DNA of 64,000 nt from Chryseobacterium indologenes (GCF_018362995.1 NZ_CP074372.1:1116001-1180000), one strand, 5' to 3'. Positions 1 through 8,526 are shown, numbered from the stretch's first letter. Numbers and translations are program-made. Notes: a model not told the origin generated them from the letters alone.

Positions 1-1
1 A

Positions 2-802
2 AGCTGGGGATATGAAGATCAGGCCGTTTTTGGTAAAATGCAACAACAGCAAAAGCCGCAGGATAGACCCTATTTCAATATGATTCTTACCCTTTCAACG
101 CATAATCCTTTTTTAATCAACAATAAAGATTATTATGAAAAGCTGTACAATCAAAGACTGAATTCAGGTATTTTAACTTCCGAACAGAAAAAATGGGCCA
201 CAGCACACAAAGACCAGCTGATTTCGGTTCTTAATGCCGATGATGCCATCAAAGGATTCTTTGAAAGTTACAGCAAACGTCCGGATTTCAAGAATACCAT
301 TTTTGTGATCACGGGAGATCACAGTATGCCTGAGATCACATTAGAGTCTAAAATTGACAGATTCCATGTACCTTTAATCATCTATTCACCCTTATTGAAA
401 GAATCAAAACGTTTCTATAAAACTGTAAGCCATTTTGATATTGCTCCTTCTATTTTGGCTTATTACAGAAATAATTATAAGCTCAGTACACCTTCTACAG
501 TAACATGGGTAGGAAGAGGGTTTTCTCCGGATTCCGAAATCAGCAAAACCGGAATTCCAATGATGCAGAGTAAAAACCAGCTGATTGATTTTGTTTCTGA
601 AAAGTATTATATTCATGACGGACAGCTTTTCACCCTGAAAGACATGGAAGAAGATGCCTCCAATGATAACGCAGCCCTGAATAAGATCAACAGCAGATTC
701 AACCAGTACAAAAGCATGAATTCTCAGTTTTATTCTACTAAAAAACTGATGCCTGATTCGGTAATGGTCAACTTTAAGAAAAAAGTAAGATCAAAGTTCT
801 AA
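2..802 (+). CDS. LTA synthase/sulfatase-family protein, 5'-truncated by window edge
   Basis: This is the C-terminal part of an alkaline-phosphatase-superfamily sulfatase of the lipoteichoic-acid-synthase type. The frame is open from base 2 and reads SWGYEDQAVFGKM before the first internal Met at 38, so the real start lies outside the window. WGYEDQ, ILTLSTHNPF, ITGDHS and FHVPLIIYSP match the family; the Asp-His of GDHS is a metal-ligand pair. In Gram-negative Bacteroidota such proteins are inner-membrane enzymes that probably transfer phospho-alcohol groups onto surface polymers, but the substrate cannot be read here. The stop overlaps by 4 bp the stop of the convergent next gene. Confidence 0.85.
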   Translation, partial: SWGYEDQAVFGKMQQQQKPQDRPYFNMILTLSTHNPFLINNKDYYEKLYNQRLNSGILTSEQKKWATAHKDQLISVLNADDAIKGFFESYSKRPDFKNTIFVITGDHSMPEITLESKIDRFHVPLIIYSPLLKESKRFYKTVSHFDIAPSILAYYRNNYKLSTPSTVTWVGRGFSPDSEISKTGIPMMQSKNQLIDFVSEKYYIHDGQLFTLKDMEEDASNDNAALNKINSRFNQYKSMNSQFYSTKKLMPDSVMVNFKKKVRSKF

Positions 803-2031
803 AACTTTCTGGTATAGCCTAATGTAATGTCAAACTGATTCCCTTTTTCACCCGGACGGTATTCCTGGTTGTAATACATGGTTCCTATAGAAAACAGATT
901 GGAATGGTAGGAGAAATTGTATTCACCTCCTATTTTAAACGTTTTAAGCTTAAAGGTTTCATTTTCCAGAAGGTTGTTTCGGTTTTCTTCCGGACTGATC
1001 CCGGTTCCAATCTGAAAAGCAAAATAATCCTGGGCACCTTTTGTATAATACCTTACAGTTCCCGTATAAGAATGTGAAATATTCTTGCTGTCTGGAGTGA
1101 TATAAGTACGCAGATTAAACCAGAAATTTTTATAATATTTTCCTACGGCAGCGGTATACATCCAGATATTGCTGTTGAAATAAAGCTGGCGGTAACCTAT
1201 TTCTGCTTCAAAACTATGGGGAAGATTGGCGTTCAGGGAAACTCCGGTTCGGTACTTCGGAAACAAGCCGACATCATCAGAATATCCTCCGCCAACATAC
1301 AGGTAGAACATTTTAGAAAGCCTTGGGTAAGCCTCCAGTTCAATCTGTGTGCCGCTCTGGGCAAATTTATTGGCATAATTTCCGCGAAGAATCACAGAAC
1401 CAATAGGAGTAATCCTTTTATAGCTTACTCCCACAATATGCCAGTCGTCATCAAACTGCTTGTCAAAATGAGAATAATTATATACAATTCCTACTGCATT
1501 TTTGGAATTAAGTTCATTGATTCTTACCGCGAGAGCCCTTGCTTCAGTATTTTTAGGATTGATGGTCAAAAGCGTAGTTACAGCTTTATCTGCTTCCTCG
1601 TAATTATCCATCCCAAAATACACTTTCGCTTTCAGCAATAACAATGTTTCGGATTTAGGATGATAGGAGAGTCCTTTATCTAAGATTTCAATAGCTTTTG
1701 TATTCTGATCATTCCAATATTCCAATGAAGCATAGGCCAGAAAATAATCTTCATCCTGAACCTCTTTTTTACCAAGTTCTTCAAATACAGCCCTTGCAGA
1801 AACCAGATCTTTGTTCCAGGTATACAACCTTCCCAGGAAAACTGAAATATCCGTATAATTAGGTGCTTTTTCCAATGCCTCTTTAGCCAGAGCAATAGAT
1901 GCAGGATAGTCTTTCTGTTCAAAAGCAGCATTTCGGGCTTTAACGAATAATTCATCAGCGGATAAATTCTGCTGACTATACATTGTAATTGGAAAAAGTA
2001 ATGCAAATAAAAAGGTTGAATATCTTTTCAT
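799..2031 (-). CDS. YaiO-like outer membrane protein: TPR region plus C-terminal beta-barrel
   Basis: A 410-residue exported protein. Residues 1-19 are a signal peptide (ends MYSQQ). Residues about 20-170 are alpha-helical with TPR-like spacing (A..ALEKAPN, LAKAKVYFGMDNYEEA-type repeats). From about residue 175 alternating polar/aromatic strands (VGIVYNYSHFDKQF, VILRGNYA, FEAEIGYRQLYF) end in the aromatic YTRKF typical of an outer-membrane barrel. This order matches the YaiO family, often found beside surface glycosyltransferases and polymer-modifying genes; its neighbour here is an LTA-synthase-type enzyme, which fits. Exact function is unknown. Confidence 0.8.
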   Translation of the reverse strand: MKRYSTFLFALLFPITMYSQQNLSADELFVKARNAAFEQKDYPASIALAKEALEKAPNYTDISVFLGRLYTWNKDLVSARAVFEELGKKEVQDEDYFLAYASLEYWNDQNTKAIEILDKGLSYHPKSETLLLLKAKVYFGMDNYEEADKAVTTLLTINPKNTEARALAVRINELNSKNAVGIVYNYSHFDKQFDDDWHIVGVSYKRITPIGSVILRGNYANKFAQSGTQIELEAYPRLSKMFYLYVGGGYSDDVGLFPKYRTGVSLNANLPHSFEAEIGYRQLYFNSNIWMYTAAVGKYYKNFWFNLRTYITPDSKNISHSYTGTVRYYTKGAQDYFAFQIGTGISPEENRNNLLENETFKLKTFKIGGEYNFSYHSNLFSIGTMYYNQEYRPGEKGNQFDITLGYTRKF

Positions 2032-2065
2032 TGAAAGTTTAATTATTAATGAACTTCTTGTATCA

Positions 2066-2073
2066 CAAATATA
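2066..2073 (-). promoter_or_regulatory. -7 promoter element for the YaiO-like gene
   Basis: On the minus strand this reads TATATTTG, a perfect TAnnTTTG, 35-42 bases before the ATG. I see no well-spaced -33 TTG, so only the -7 box is claimed. Confidence 0.5.
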
Positions 2074-2220
2074 TTGAACTTTTACATCACAGCCCAGAGA
2101 TTATTCGTCAAAACTTATATTTTTTAGATTATTTTTCAATTAAACACCCCATAAAAAGCGGTTATGATGGAATAATTATTGCCGTAATTAAAAAAATCTG
2201 ATTTCTTCAAAAATGTTATC

Positions 2221-3000
2221 ATGAAAATAGCTACCTATAATGTCAACGGAGTCAACGGACGTCTGCCTGTTTTACTGAAATGGCTGAAAGAAGCCTCACC
2301 AGATATTGTCTGCCTTCAGGAATTAAAAGCACCTCAGGAACGTTTTCCTGTAGAGGAAATTAACAAAGCAGGCTATGAGGCGATCTGGAATGGACAAAAA
2401 AGCTGGAATGGAGTTGCTATACTGGCGAAAAACAAAGAAATAACAGAGGTACAAAGATCTTTACCCGGAGATCCCGAAGATGTTCAAAGCCGTTATATTG
2501 AAGCCATCATTGATAAAATGGTCATCTGCTGTCTTTATCTCCCGAATGGCAATCCTTATCCCGGACCTAAATTCGATTATAAATTATCCTGGATCAAACG
2601 TTTTAAAAGAAGAACCAGCCAACTTATCACCATGGAACTTCCCGCTATCCTTATTGGCGATTTTAATATCATTCCGGAACCTATTGACGTCTACAAACCC
2701 GAACGCTGGGAAAATGATGCCCTGTACAGAACAGAGGTAAGAAAAGCCTACAAAGATCTTCAGAAGAAAGGATGGCTTGATGCGATACGCAGTCTTTATC
2801 CCGAAGAAAAAATATACACCTTCTGGGATTATTTATATAAAGCTTATGACAGGAATGCAGGCATGAGGCTGGACCATATTTTACTGAGTCCTTATCTGCA
2901 GAACCGGCTGCAGTCCGGTGGAGTAGACAGTCATGTACGCGGCTGGGAAAAAAGCAGCGATCATGCTCCTGTGTGGATTGAGCTCGCAGACGAATTATAA
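2221..3000 (+). CDS. xth: Exodeoxyribonuclease III
   Basis: A 259-residue enzyme of the exonuclease III/APE1 family (Mg-dependent endonuclease/exonuclease/phosphatase fold). It cleaves the backbone at abasic sites and removes 3' blocking groups in base excision repair. Visible motifs in order: IATYNVNGVNGR (start), CLQELKAP with the metal-binding Glu, YLPNG, LIGDFNIIPE with the catalytic Asp-Asn, RLDHILLS, and SSDHAPVWIEL with the C-terminal Asp-His pair. Length is normal for the family (about 255-270). It stands alone, divergent from the YaiO-like gene. Confidence 0.95.
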   Translation: MKIATYNVNGVNGRLPVLLKWLKEASPDIVCLQELKAPQERFPVEEINKAGYEAIWNGQKSWNGVAILAKNKEITEVQRSLPGDPEDVQSRYIEAIIDKMVICCLYLPNGNPYPGPKFDYKLSWIKRFKRRTSQLITMELPAILIGDFNIIPEPIDVYKPERWENDALYRTEVRKAYKDLQKKGWLDAIRSLYPEEKIYTFWDYLYKAYDRNAGMRLDHILLSPYLQNRLQSGGVDSHVRGWEKSSDHAPVWIELADEL

Positions 3001-3026
3001 CTCAAGAATAACAAGATCATATATAG

Positions 3027-3059
3027 TATACTCCCGGTTTATAAAAAATCAGGAGTATA
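3027..3059. terminator. Weak hairpin between convergent genes
   Basis: TATACTCC at 3027-3034 pairs with GGAGTATA at 3052-3059 around a 17-base AT-rich loop. It lies between the convergent exonuclease and regulator genes and may act as a bidirectional terminator, though no clean U-tract follows. Confidence 0.35.
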
Positions 3060-3090
3060 AGTATATAATAAGGTTGATTGAATACTAAGA

Positions 3091-3873
3091 CTATTTACGG
3101 CGGCGGCCGGAAACCTTTTTATCAAGATCTTTGATGTCCTGTCTCAGCTCACGGAACATTTCTTTAAAATTATAGCTTTCATAGTCACCAGGCTCAAAAT
3201 CTTCCGGAAAAATTCCTGAAGCATACTGCCAGATTTCTACAACTTCTTCAAACGGTATCTCATAAGGCTCATAAAAAGAATTGTCAGCACTTACACAGAT
3301 TGCATTTTCTTTTCTTTCCTTAAAACGTTTATAGGTAATCCCATCATTCAATGTAACAAAAACATAGGTTTTCCCTTGTTTCAAATCATTAATTCCTTCC
3401 ACATATTTTCCTACAATATAGGAACCGCTTCTGAATGGAGGCATAGAATCCCCATCCGCAGGGAATGCTCTGTATTTTCCATTCGTAAGAAAAGGAAGAG
3501 CAATACGCTGAAGACTTTCAATATAATCTACATCACTGTAACCTTCCAGATATCCCATAGAAGCTTTTTGGGGGATAATCTCTATAGTATCATTCCCATG
3601 TGTGTCTACCGCAACCGGAAGCACAATTCTGTTGTCCGGCAATTTCAGCATATCATCCATAGGATACTTCTGAATATCTACCGACAGCATAAGGTCAATG
3701 CTCACATGAAAATATTTGGAGATTTTTACAAGCAGTTCGATAGGAGGTTCAGATATTCCGTTCTCATATTTTGAATAACGGACTCTGGAGATCATCAGTT
3801 CATCAGCTACATTTTGTTGGGAGAGCTTTCTCTTGGCTCTTAAGAAGCGTATATTATTTGAAAAAATTGACAT
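3091..3873 (-). CDS. XRE-family regulator with S24 (LexA/CI-like) C-terminal domain
   Basis: A 260-residue protein with an N-terminal helix-turn-helix (residues about 5-60; SQQNVADELMISRVRYSKYE) and a C-terminal S24 domain. The S24 Ser lies in PADGDSMPP and the partner Lys in ITYKRF. A classic Ala-Gly autocleavage pair is not obvious (KASMGY instead), so it may be a non-cleaving phage-repressor-type regulator. I chose the ATG at 3873 because an upstream in-frame ATG (3969) would place the promoter inside the gene. Flavobacterial genomes often carry such stand-alone regulators; targets are not visible. Its nearest neighbour is the bacteriocin-like gene, transcribed divergently. Confidence 0.85.
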   Translation of the reverse strand: MSIFSNNIRFLRAKRKLSQQNVADELMISRVRYSKYENGISEPPIELLVKISKYFHVSIDLMLSVDIQKYPMDDMLKLPDNRIVLPVAVDTHGNDTIEIIPQKASMGYLEGYSDVDYIESLQRIALPFLTNGKYRAFPADGDSMPPFRSGSYIVGKYVEGINDLKQGKTYVFVTLNDGITYKRFKERKENAICVSADNSFYEPYEIPFEEVVEIWQYASGIFPEDFEPGDYESYNFKEMFRELRQDIKDLDKKVSGRRRK

Positions 3874-3889
3874 TGATAAAAGTATGTAA

Positions 3890-3920
3890 GCAAAAATACA
3901 AAATTTGTGTGCGTTACCAA
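3890..3920 (-). promoter_or_regulatory. Promoter of the S24 regulator
   Basis: Minus strand: TTGG (3920-3917), 18 bases, then TATTTTTG(C) (3898-3890), matching the Bacteroidota -33/-7 pattern. It ends 17 bases before the chosen ATG, which supports that start. Confidence 0.6.
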
Positions 3921-4260
3921 CCACCAAACCGGGCTTTACTATAAGATATAAGGAAATTTGGCTAGTCATCTCTTAATTTTTAATAAAACGAGACAATTTT
4001 CACAGTTGAATATTCAATTTTCTCACACTAAAAAATAGATTTCTGATTAAATATACAAGGCTTTCCATAGGTTAAATAATAATCATTAATAAATAGAATT
4101 TAGTACAGAAATAATAACTCTAAATTTCACAAATTGAGTTATTATTTTTAACATTTAGTAAATCAATCACATATAAGTGAAAATCATATTTTTATTAAAA
4201 TACAGATATATTAATGAAATATTAAATAATAAAAACATATAATTAATTTATTGAAAATAA

Positions 4261-4293
4261 TTTGCAATTGTATTATTATTATTCATATATTCG
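4261..4293 (+). promoter_or_regulatory. Promoter of the bacteriocin-like gene
   Basis: TTTG at 4261-4264 is followed after 21 bases by TATATTCG at 4286-4293, a TAnnTTYG -7 variant. It sits 30 bases before the ATG in a very AT-rich stretch (3970-4322) that otherwise shows nothing recognisable. Confidence 0.5.
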
Positions 4294-4322
4294 TGATGTA
4301 ATAATCATATAAAATTATAGTT

Positions 4323-4607
4323 ATGAAAAACTTAAAAAAATTAGACAGAAACGAATTAAAAGCTATTTCAGGTAACGGATTACTAGATCCAATCGGCGGA
4401 CTTCTAGGTGGACTAGGAGGTGTTGTAGGTGGAGTAGTAGGCGGAGTAGGTACTATCGTTGGTGGCGTAGTTACTGGCGTAGGATCTACAGTAGGTGGTG
4501 TAGTTGGCGGTGTAAGCACTGTTGTAACTAACGCTTTATGCCAGACACAATGTGTTGTTAATGGTGTAATCCACATCAAATTACTTGAGTGCGGATCAAC
4601 TTGCTAG
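4323..4607 (+). CDS. Bacteriocin-like Gly/Val-rich peptide with double-glycine-type leader
   Basis: A 94-residue peptide. The N-terminus MKNLKKLDRNELKAISGNG resembles the leaders of flavobacterial bacteriocin-like peptides (MKNLKKL.R..LK.I.GG), though the usual GG is GN here. Residues about 20-66 are almost only Gly, Val, Leu and Thr, built on a GGVVGGV-like repeat and very hydrophobic. The tail has four cysteines in two pairs (CQTQC and CGSTC) split by a 12-residue stretch. The family's leaders are cleaved on export by C39-peptidase ABC transporters; none is encoded nearby. The gene has its own promoter and a strong terminator, so it is monocistronic. Function as a toxin or signal is inference. 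Confidence 0.75.
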   Translation: MKNLKKLDRNELKAISGNGLLDPIGGLLGGLGGVVGGVVGGVGTIVGGVVTGVGSTVGGVVGGVSTVVTNALCQTQCVVNGVIHIKLLECGSTC

Positions 4608-4635
4608 TCAGTAAGCATTACATGTAAAAAATCAG

Positions 4636-4661
4636 ACCGCTCTTTTCAGAGCGGTTTTTTT
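4636..4661 (+). terminator. Rho-independent terminator of the bacteriocin-like gene
   Basis: ACCGCTC (4636-4642) pairs perfectly with GAGCGGT (4649-4655) around TTTTCA and runs into seven Ts. Confidence 0.9.
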
Positions 4662-4866
4662 ATGCCTCAAAATGAGCAATTAACAAAAATTAAATACCAT
4701 ACAATTCAAAAAATGTACAGCTAAATATTATTCATTTGTGACAATGTATTTTATTTTGTGACCTTCAACAATATATGACATAAAAAGCATTGGAGAATGA
4801 TATGTTTTGACAACATTCGACAGCTTATGACAATTAGATTATAATACATAATCACTTGTTTAGCAA

Positions 4867-4874
4867 TAGCTTTG
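4867..4874 (+). promoter_or_regulatory. -7 promoter element for the secreted-paralogue cluster
   Basis: TAGCTTTG, a perfect TAnnTTTG, 85 bases before the first of three tandem genes. No well-spaced -33 TTG is seen. The upstream 4720-4840 stretch repeats TGAC-containing words (TTGTGAC, TTTGTGACC, ATGACA, TTTTGACA, ATGACA), possibly regulator sites. Confidence 0.5.
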
Positions 4875-4958
4875 CAAAGTTAAATCACAGAAATGTTTTT
4901 TTCTATCCGACAGGCTGAATAAAAATATAAACTGATTAAGATTCAACATAAAACACAA

Positions 4959-5732
4959 ATGATGAAAAAATATTTAACTATTGCATTCTCTGCAATTGCA
5001 CCCTTTTTCTGGGGACAAGTTGGAATTGGAACCAACTCTATAAATCCCAACATTATACTACAGGTGGAAAGTATTCCTTATTCCGGCAGTACATCGAACG
5101 GAGGAATTTTATTCCCAAGAATCGCACTCACTGCAGCCAATATTTTTGCTCCGGTAACCGGAACACCAGTAACGGGATTGATGGTTTATAATACATCTAC
5201 AAGCGGAACAGGAAGTAATGCAGTTACTCCAGGACTTTATTTCTGGGATAATACGAAAGCGATCTGGTACAGAATGGCTCAGAAAGATGCTGATGATGCG
5301 GCTTTATTTTCTAATCAGGACATTAACACAGACTTAAATAACGGTGTAAACTATGCCGACCTTTTCGCCAATATAAGATTCAATAATGATACAGCTCTTT
5401 ATGAAAAAGTAAATAATACCACATTGAAAATTAATGAAGTAGGCTATTATAAAGTTATTCTAAATCTGGATCTTACCAACAGAGACGGAACTAATGATAA
5501 TTTTGGAATTAAAATACTGGTAAATGATACCCCAAATATTGTTACTGATCAGTTTTATATTCCTGGGAGAGGTACCGAAAATGCTTCGGTAGGTAAATCA
5601 GTGGTCTATTATATTCCTATTAATACTGCAGGAAGTACATTAAGATTTCAGGCATATGAAATAGACCCAGGGACTGAAGTTTACTTTAAGAATTCAAATA
5701 CATCAACTGTTTCTATACAAAGACTAAGATAA
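4959..5732 (+). CDS. Secreted VGIGT-type protein, probable C1q/TNF-like C-terminus (paralogue 1)
   Basis: A 257-residue exported protein, first of three tandem paralogues. A signal peptide covers residues 1-20 (ends FFWGQ), followed by VGIGTNSINP, the Bacteroidota motif seen at the start of many surface or adhesin-like proteins. A middle block carries GILFPRIALT, TGLMVYNT and PGLYFWDN, which the paralogues share. The last ~140 residues look like a jelly-roll: a FNND.ALYEKVNN.TLKINEVGYYKV-type start and a final strand STVSIQRLR. That pattern resembles C1q/TNF-like domains; role unknown. A second ATG three bases downstream is an equally good start. Two bases separate its stop from the next ATG. 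Confidence 0.75.
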   Translation: MMKKYLTIAFSAIAPFFWGQVGIGTNSINPNIILQVESIPYSGSTSNGGILFPRIALTAANIFAPVTGTPVTGLMVYNTSTSGTGSNAVTPGLYFWDNTKAIWYRMAQKDADDAALFSNQDINTDLNNGVNYADLFANIRFNNDTALYEKVNNTTLKINEVGYYKVILNLDLTNRDGTNDNFGIKILVNDTPNIVTDQFYIPGRGTENASVGKSVVYYIPINTAGSTLRFQAYEIDPGTEVYFKNSNTSTVSIQRLR

Positions 5733-5734
5733 TT

Positions 5735-6532
5735 ATGAAAACAATCTATATAGGCATTTTTAGTGCATTATTATGTCCAATTTTGAGCTATAGTCAGGTT
5801 GGGATAAACACTTCAACAACTAAAGACGGTGTAACTCTTCAGTTAGAAGCAACAAACAAAGGAGTATTGTTCCCAAGAATTGCATTAGTTTCACGTACAT
5901 CAACAAGTCCTTTAGCGGCAAGTATACCTACCGGAACTATGGTTTTTAATACCGCAACTACAGGAGTTTTCCCTGATACCATCACACAAGGATTGCACTG
6001 GTGGAGCGCTGAAGAGCAACAATGGACCAGCCTTAATATCAATATTGAAAATGCAATTGTAAAGTACACCAATTCAGAAGTAAGTACCAATTATAATACG
6101 ACAACATGGCAAAACGCCAAGTTATTCGGAAACAAAATTTTTAATGAAAGTAAGAGTATATACGCAGTCAATACTTCAAACCAGACCCTAACAATAGGGA
6201 AATCAGGATTATATTCTATTTCTGCTTTGTTATCTTTTAATAAACTTCATGGTGGAGATGAAGGAAGAATTGCATTAAGTGCCAGAGTATACATCAATAA
6301 TACAGCGGTAGGGACAGAACAAGCCATTAACTCTGATTATACTTTAGGCGTTGATGATGGTAAAGGATTATTTTCACACTCATTTACAGAGTATCTTGAA
6401 CTTAATGATGGAGATGTCATTAGTATAAGACTTAAAAAAACTACCGGAACCTATTCAGGAAGTGACGGTTCTGCTGCAGTTCCGTTCAGCCTTAATGGTC
6501 AATCCAGTATTGCTATTTCGCGTATACGTTAA
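5735..6532 (+). CDS. Secreted VGINT-type protein (paralogue 2)
   Basis: A 265-residue relative of the preceding gene, almost certainly cotranscribed with it. A signal peptide (residues 1-20, ends LSYSQ) precedes VGINTSTTKDG; then come GVLFPRIALV, GTMVFNTATTG and QGLHWWSAEEQQW, aligned with blocks of its neighbours. The C-terminal part (QTLTIGKSGLYSISALLSF..., ending SSIAISRIR) again looks like a C1q/TNF-type jelly-roll. No sorting domain or membrane anchor is visible, so the mature protein is either periplasmic or released. Partners and ligand are unknown. Confidence 0.75.
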   Translation: MKTIYIGIFSALLCPILSYSQVGINTSTTKDGVTLQLEATNKGVLFPRIALVSRTSTSPLAASIPTGTMVFNTATTGVFPDTITQGLHWWSAEEQQWTSLNINIENAIVKYTNSEVSTNYNTTTWQNAKLFGNKIFNESKSIYAVNTSNQTLTIGKSGLYSISALLSFNKLHGGDEGRIALSARVYINNTAVGTEQAINSDYTLGVDDGKGLFSHSFTEYLELNDGDVISIRLKKTTGTYSGSDGSAAVPFSLNGQSSIAISRIR

Positions 6533-6558
6533 AAATAATCTCACAATAAAAAAACACA

Positions 6559-7347
6559 ATGAAAAAAATATTTAAAATAATTCTATTGCTTTCTGGCACT
6601 AGCTTTTCATTCGGGCAGGTGGGTATAGGTACTGCCAATCCTGTTTCTTCATCAATTTTAGATATAACATCTTCTAATAAAGGAGTTTTAATTCCCAGGG
6701 TTGCATTACTGGCAACCAATAATACCTCTCCATTGTCAGTGAATATTCCTGACGGAACAATGGTATTTAATACAGGAAAGTCGGGGACAGGTACAACTGC
6801 TGTTATTCCCGGAGTTTATATCTGGATCAATAACAGGTGGGTTATTCCTGCTGCGGTAAAAAACAATACAAAGGCTGCAAAATTCAATAATCTCTCAACA
6901 AGTATTACGAATTTTAATCCAAATCTTGTAAGTACCCCTGTAAACATTGATATTTTCGGCTCTACAGCATTTAATGATGACCCTGCAATTATTGAGAAAC
7001 TGAATAATTATCAGGTTCGTCTGAATACTTCAGGGCTATATCTGGTGAGTGCCAATCTTGCATTAAGACAGAATCCTGCAGCTGAAGATTCTCAGGTACA
7101 GGATTATATCCATTTCAATTTGGACGGAGTTCTTGCTTCTTCAAATATTTCTACTGTAGTTCCTCAAAATAACCCTTCGGATATTAATACCAGCGGAAGA
7201 TTTGCATTTGGATCAACCTCGTATATCTATGCCACAGCCGGACAAATTTTAACATTACAATCCACCAGAGCAGCGAATGGAACTAATGGAACTGTAAACT
7301 TTGATGGAGTGAGTCTTTCCAGCGTAACGATTATTAAGCTTCAGTAG
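6559..7347 (+). CDS. Secreted VGIGT-type protein (paralogue 3)
   Basis: A 262-residue protein, last of the tandem trio. A signal peptide (residues 1-19, ends FSFGQ) is followed by VGIGTANPVSSSILDI, the most canonical copy of the motif, then GVLIPRVALL, GTMVFNTGKSGTG and PGVYIWINNRW. The C-terminal domain keeps the pattern NYQVRLNTSGLYLVSANLAL and ends VTIIKLQ. A 26-base gap separates it from paralogue 2, and a terminator follows at once, so the three form one transcription unit. Divergence between copies suggests old duplication with diversification rather than recent amplification. Confidence 0.75.
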   Translation: MKKIFKIILLLSGTSFSFGQVGIGTANPVSSSILDITSSNKGVLIPRVALLATNNTSPLSVNIPDGTMVFNTGKSGTGTTAVIPGVYIWINNRWVIPAAVKNNTKAAKFNNLSTSITNFNPNLVSTPVNIDIFGSTAFNDDPAIIEKLNNYQVRLNTSGLYLVSANLALRQNPAAEDSQVQDYIHFNLDGVLASSNISTVVPQNNPSDINTSGRFAFGSTSYIYATAGQILTLQSTRAANGTNGTVNFDGVSLSSVTIIKLQ

Positions 7348-7394
7348 TCTGTTATTCATCAATTTCATTCCATGCAATTTTAATATATTTTTTT

Positions 7395-7428
7395 AAATGG
7401 AGGATATCTTACAGGATATTCTCCATTT
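7395..7428 (+). terminator. Terminator of the secreted-paralogue operon
   Basis: Fourteen bases at 7395-7408 (AAATGGAGGATATC) pair with 7415-7428 with one G-T pair, then T-rich sequence follows. Confidence 0.75.
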
Positions 7429-7658
7429 TAATTTTATAAATTTCTATCCTCTATCTTTTTAATTGGTTCTTATTACTTTTTCTTTGTGCACAACATCAAA
7501 AAAGTAATAGCAAAACCATAAGAATAGCCCTAAGGATTAAAAGATCATTTGAATTTTGAAAACTTAAAAAATATACAATTTAACATAATATAAATTATAG
7601 GATTTTTATCAAAACACTTGAAAGAGTGTACTAACCGCTCCAGAATCCCTTATTCTTA

Positions 7659-7960
7659 TCATTTTCCTTTCAAATATTCTTTAGACGTTTCTAAGAACTC
7701 TTTGTTAATAATAAACAGGAACCAATCCAGAAAATCTTCATGCTTCCTTCGTTTTCAATTTTTGAAATTCCTGTACACCATAGGATTTTCCTGATCAGAT
7801 CTTATAAATAACAAAATATTCAGGATACTGTAAAAAATAAAACAAGCAGATAAATTCCATTTCAGAGCCTCCTACAATTTCTTTTATTTTTTATTCATTT
7901 ATAAGGCTGTCCAATTCTTCGTAATCCTCTGTAACGTCTGTATTTCCTCCTAACAATTTT
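7659..7960 (-). pseudogene. Decayed gene remnant, function unknown
   Basis: The 783-base gap 7348-8130 has no intact gene, but its minus strand reads as broken coding sequence. One frame gives GGNTDVTEDYEELDSLINE, a TAA, then KIKEIVGGSEMEFICLF..., a TGA and a further TGA. A shifted frame then gives KHEDFLDWFLFIINKEFLE and ends SKEYLKGK-stop at 7659-7661. The charged, protein-like composition and clean end suggest a gene lost by stop codons and at least one frameshift. I do not recognise the family. The rest of the gap shows only AT-rich DNA. Confidence 0.45.
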
Positions 7961-8130
7961 AACTATATAATAATACCCTCAGTCACGGTTCTATAATTTA
8001 TTTTCGTTATATATTATGTTAAATTGAAACCATTGAGAACTCTCTCTTAAAAAATATAAAATCTTGTCACATGACAGCTTTTATCATGATGAAACTCAAT
8101 ACCTTTATCTTAACCAAAAAATAAAATAAT

Positions 8131-8526
8131 ATGAAACCTAAAATGATTTGGGCCAATCTGGCCGTAGCCGATCTTGAACGCACTCAGAAATTTTATACAG
8201 AACTGGGATTCAAGCCCAATAATCCACACACTTCTAATGAATTGGTAAGCTTTTTTGCAGGTGAAAATGAATTTATTATTCACTTTTTCTTAAAAAACAT
8301 CATAGAAAGGAACCTAAAAACAATGAAATTTGGAGATCCTCAAACTTCCAATGAGATCATCTTTACCCTTTCCGCATCAAGTAAAGAACAGGTAAATGAA
8401 TGGGCTCAAGAGGTTAAAAATGCCGGAGGAACTATTGTTTCAGAACCGGAGAGTTTTGGAGAAAACTATTATGGATTTGTATTTGCAGACCCTGATGGGC
8501 ACAAGTTTAATGTTTTTTATATGTAA
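8131..8526 (+). CDS. VOC-family (glyoxalase/bleomycin-resistance-like) protein
   Basis: A 131-residue cytosolic protein of the vicinal-oxygen-chelate fold. The two beta-alpha-beta-beta-beta halves are visible: IWANLAVADLERTQKFYTELGF at the start and an Asp-Pro-Asp-Gly-His near the end (FADPDGHKFNVFYM). FIIHFFL supplies the central His/strand. It most resembles the small lactoylglutathione-lyase-like proteins annotated in Chryseobacterium; substrate unknown. It stands alone between a decayed region and the leader-peptide transcription unit. Confidence 0.85.
   Translation: MKPKMIWANLAVADLERTQKFYTELGFKPNNPHTSNELVSFFAGENEFIIHFFLKNIIERNLKTMKFGDPQTSNEIIFTLSASSKEQVNEWAQEVKNAGGTIVSEPESFGENYYGFVFADPDGHKFNVFYM

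Noticed and set aside
2..802. Complete sulfatase gene from the ATG at 38
   Set aside because: The frame is open to the window edge with family-conserved text before that Met, so the gene is truncated by the window.
4283..4579. 98-residue Pro/Thr-rich ORF opposite the bacteriocin-like gene
   Set aside because: It is the antisense shadow of the GGV-repeat core; the sense frame has promoter, leader and terminator.
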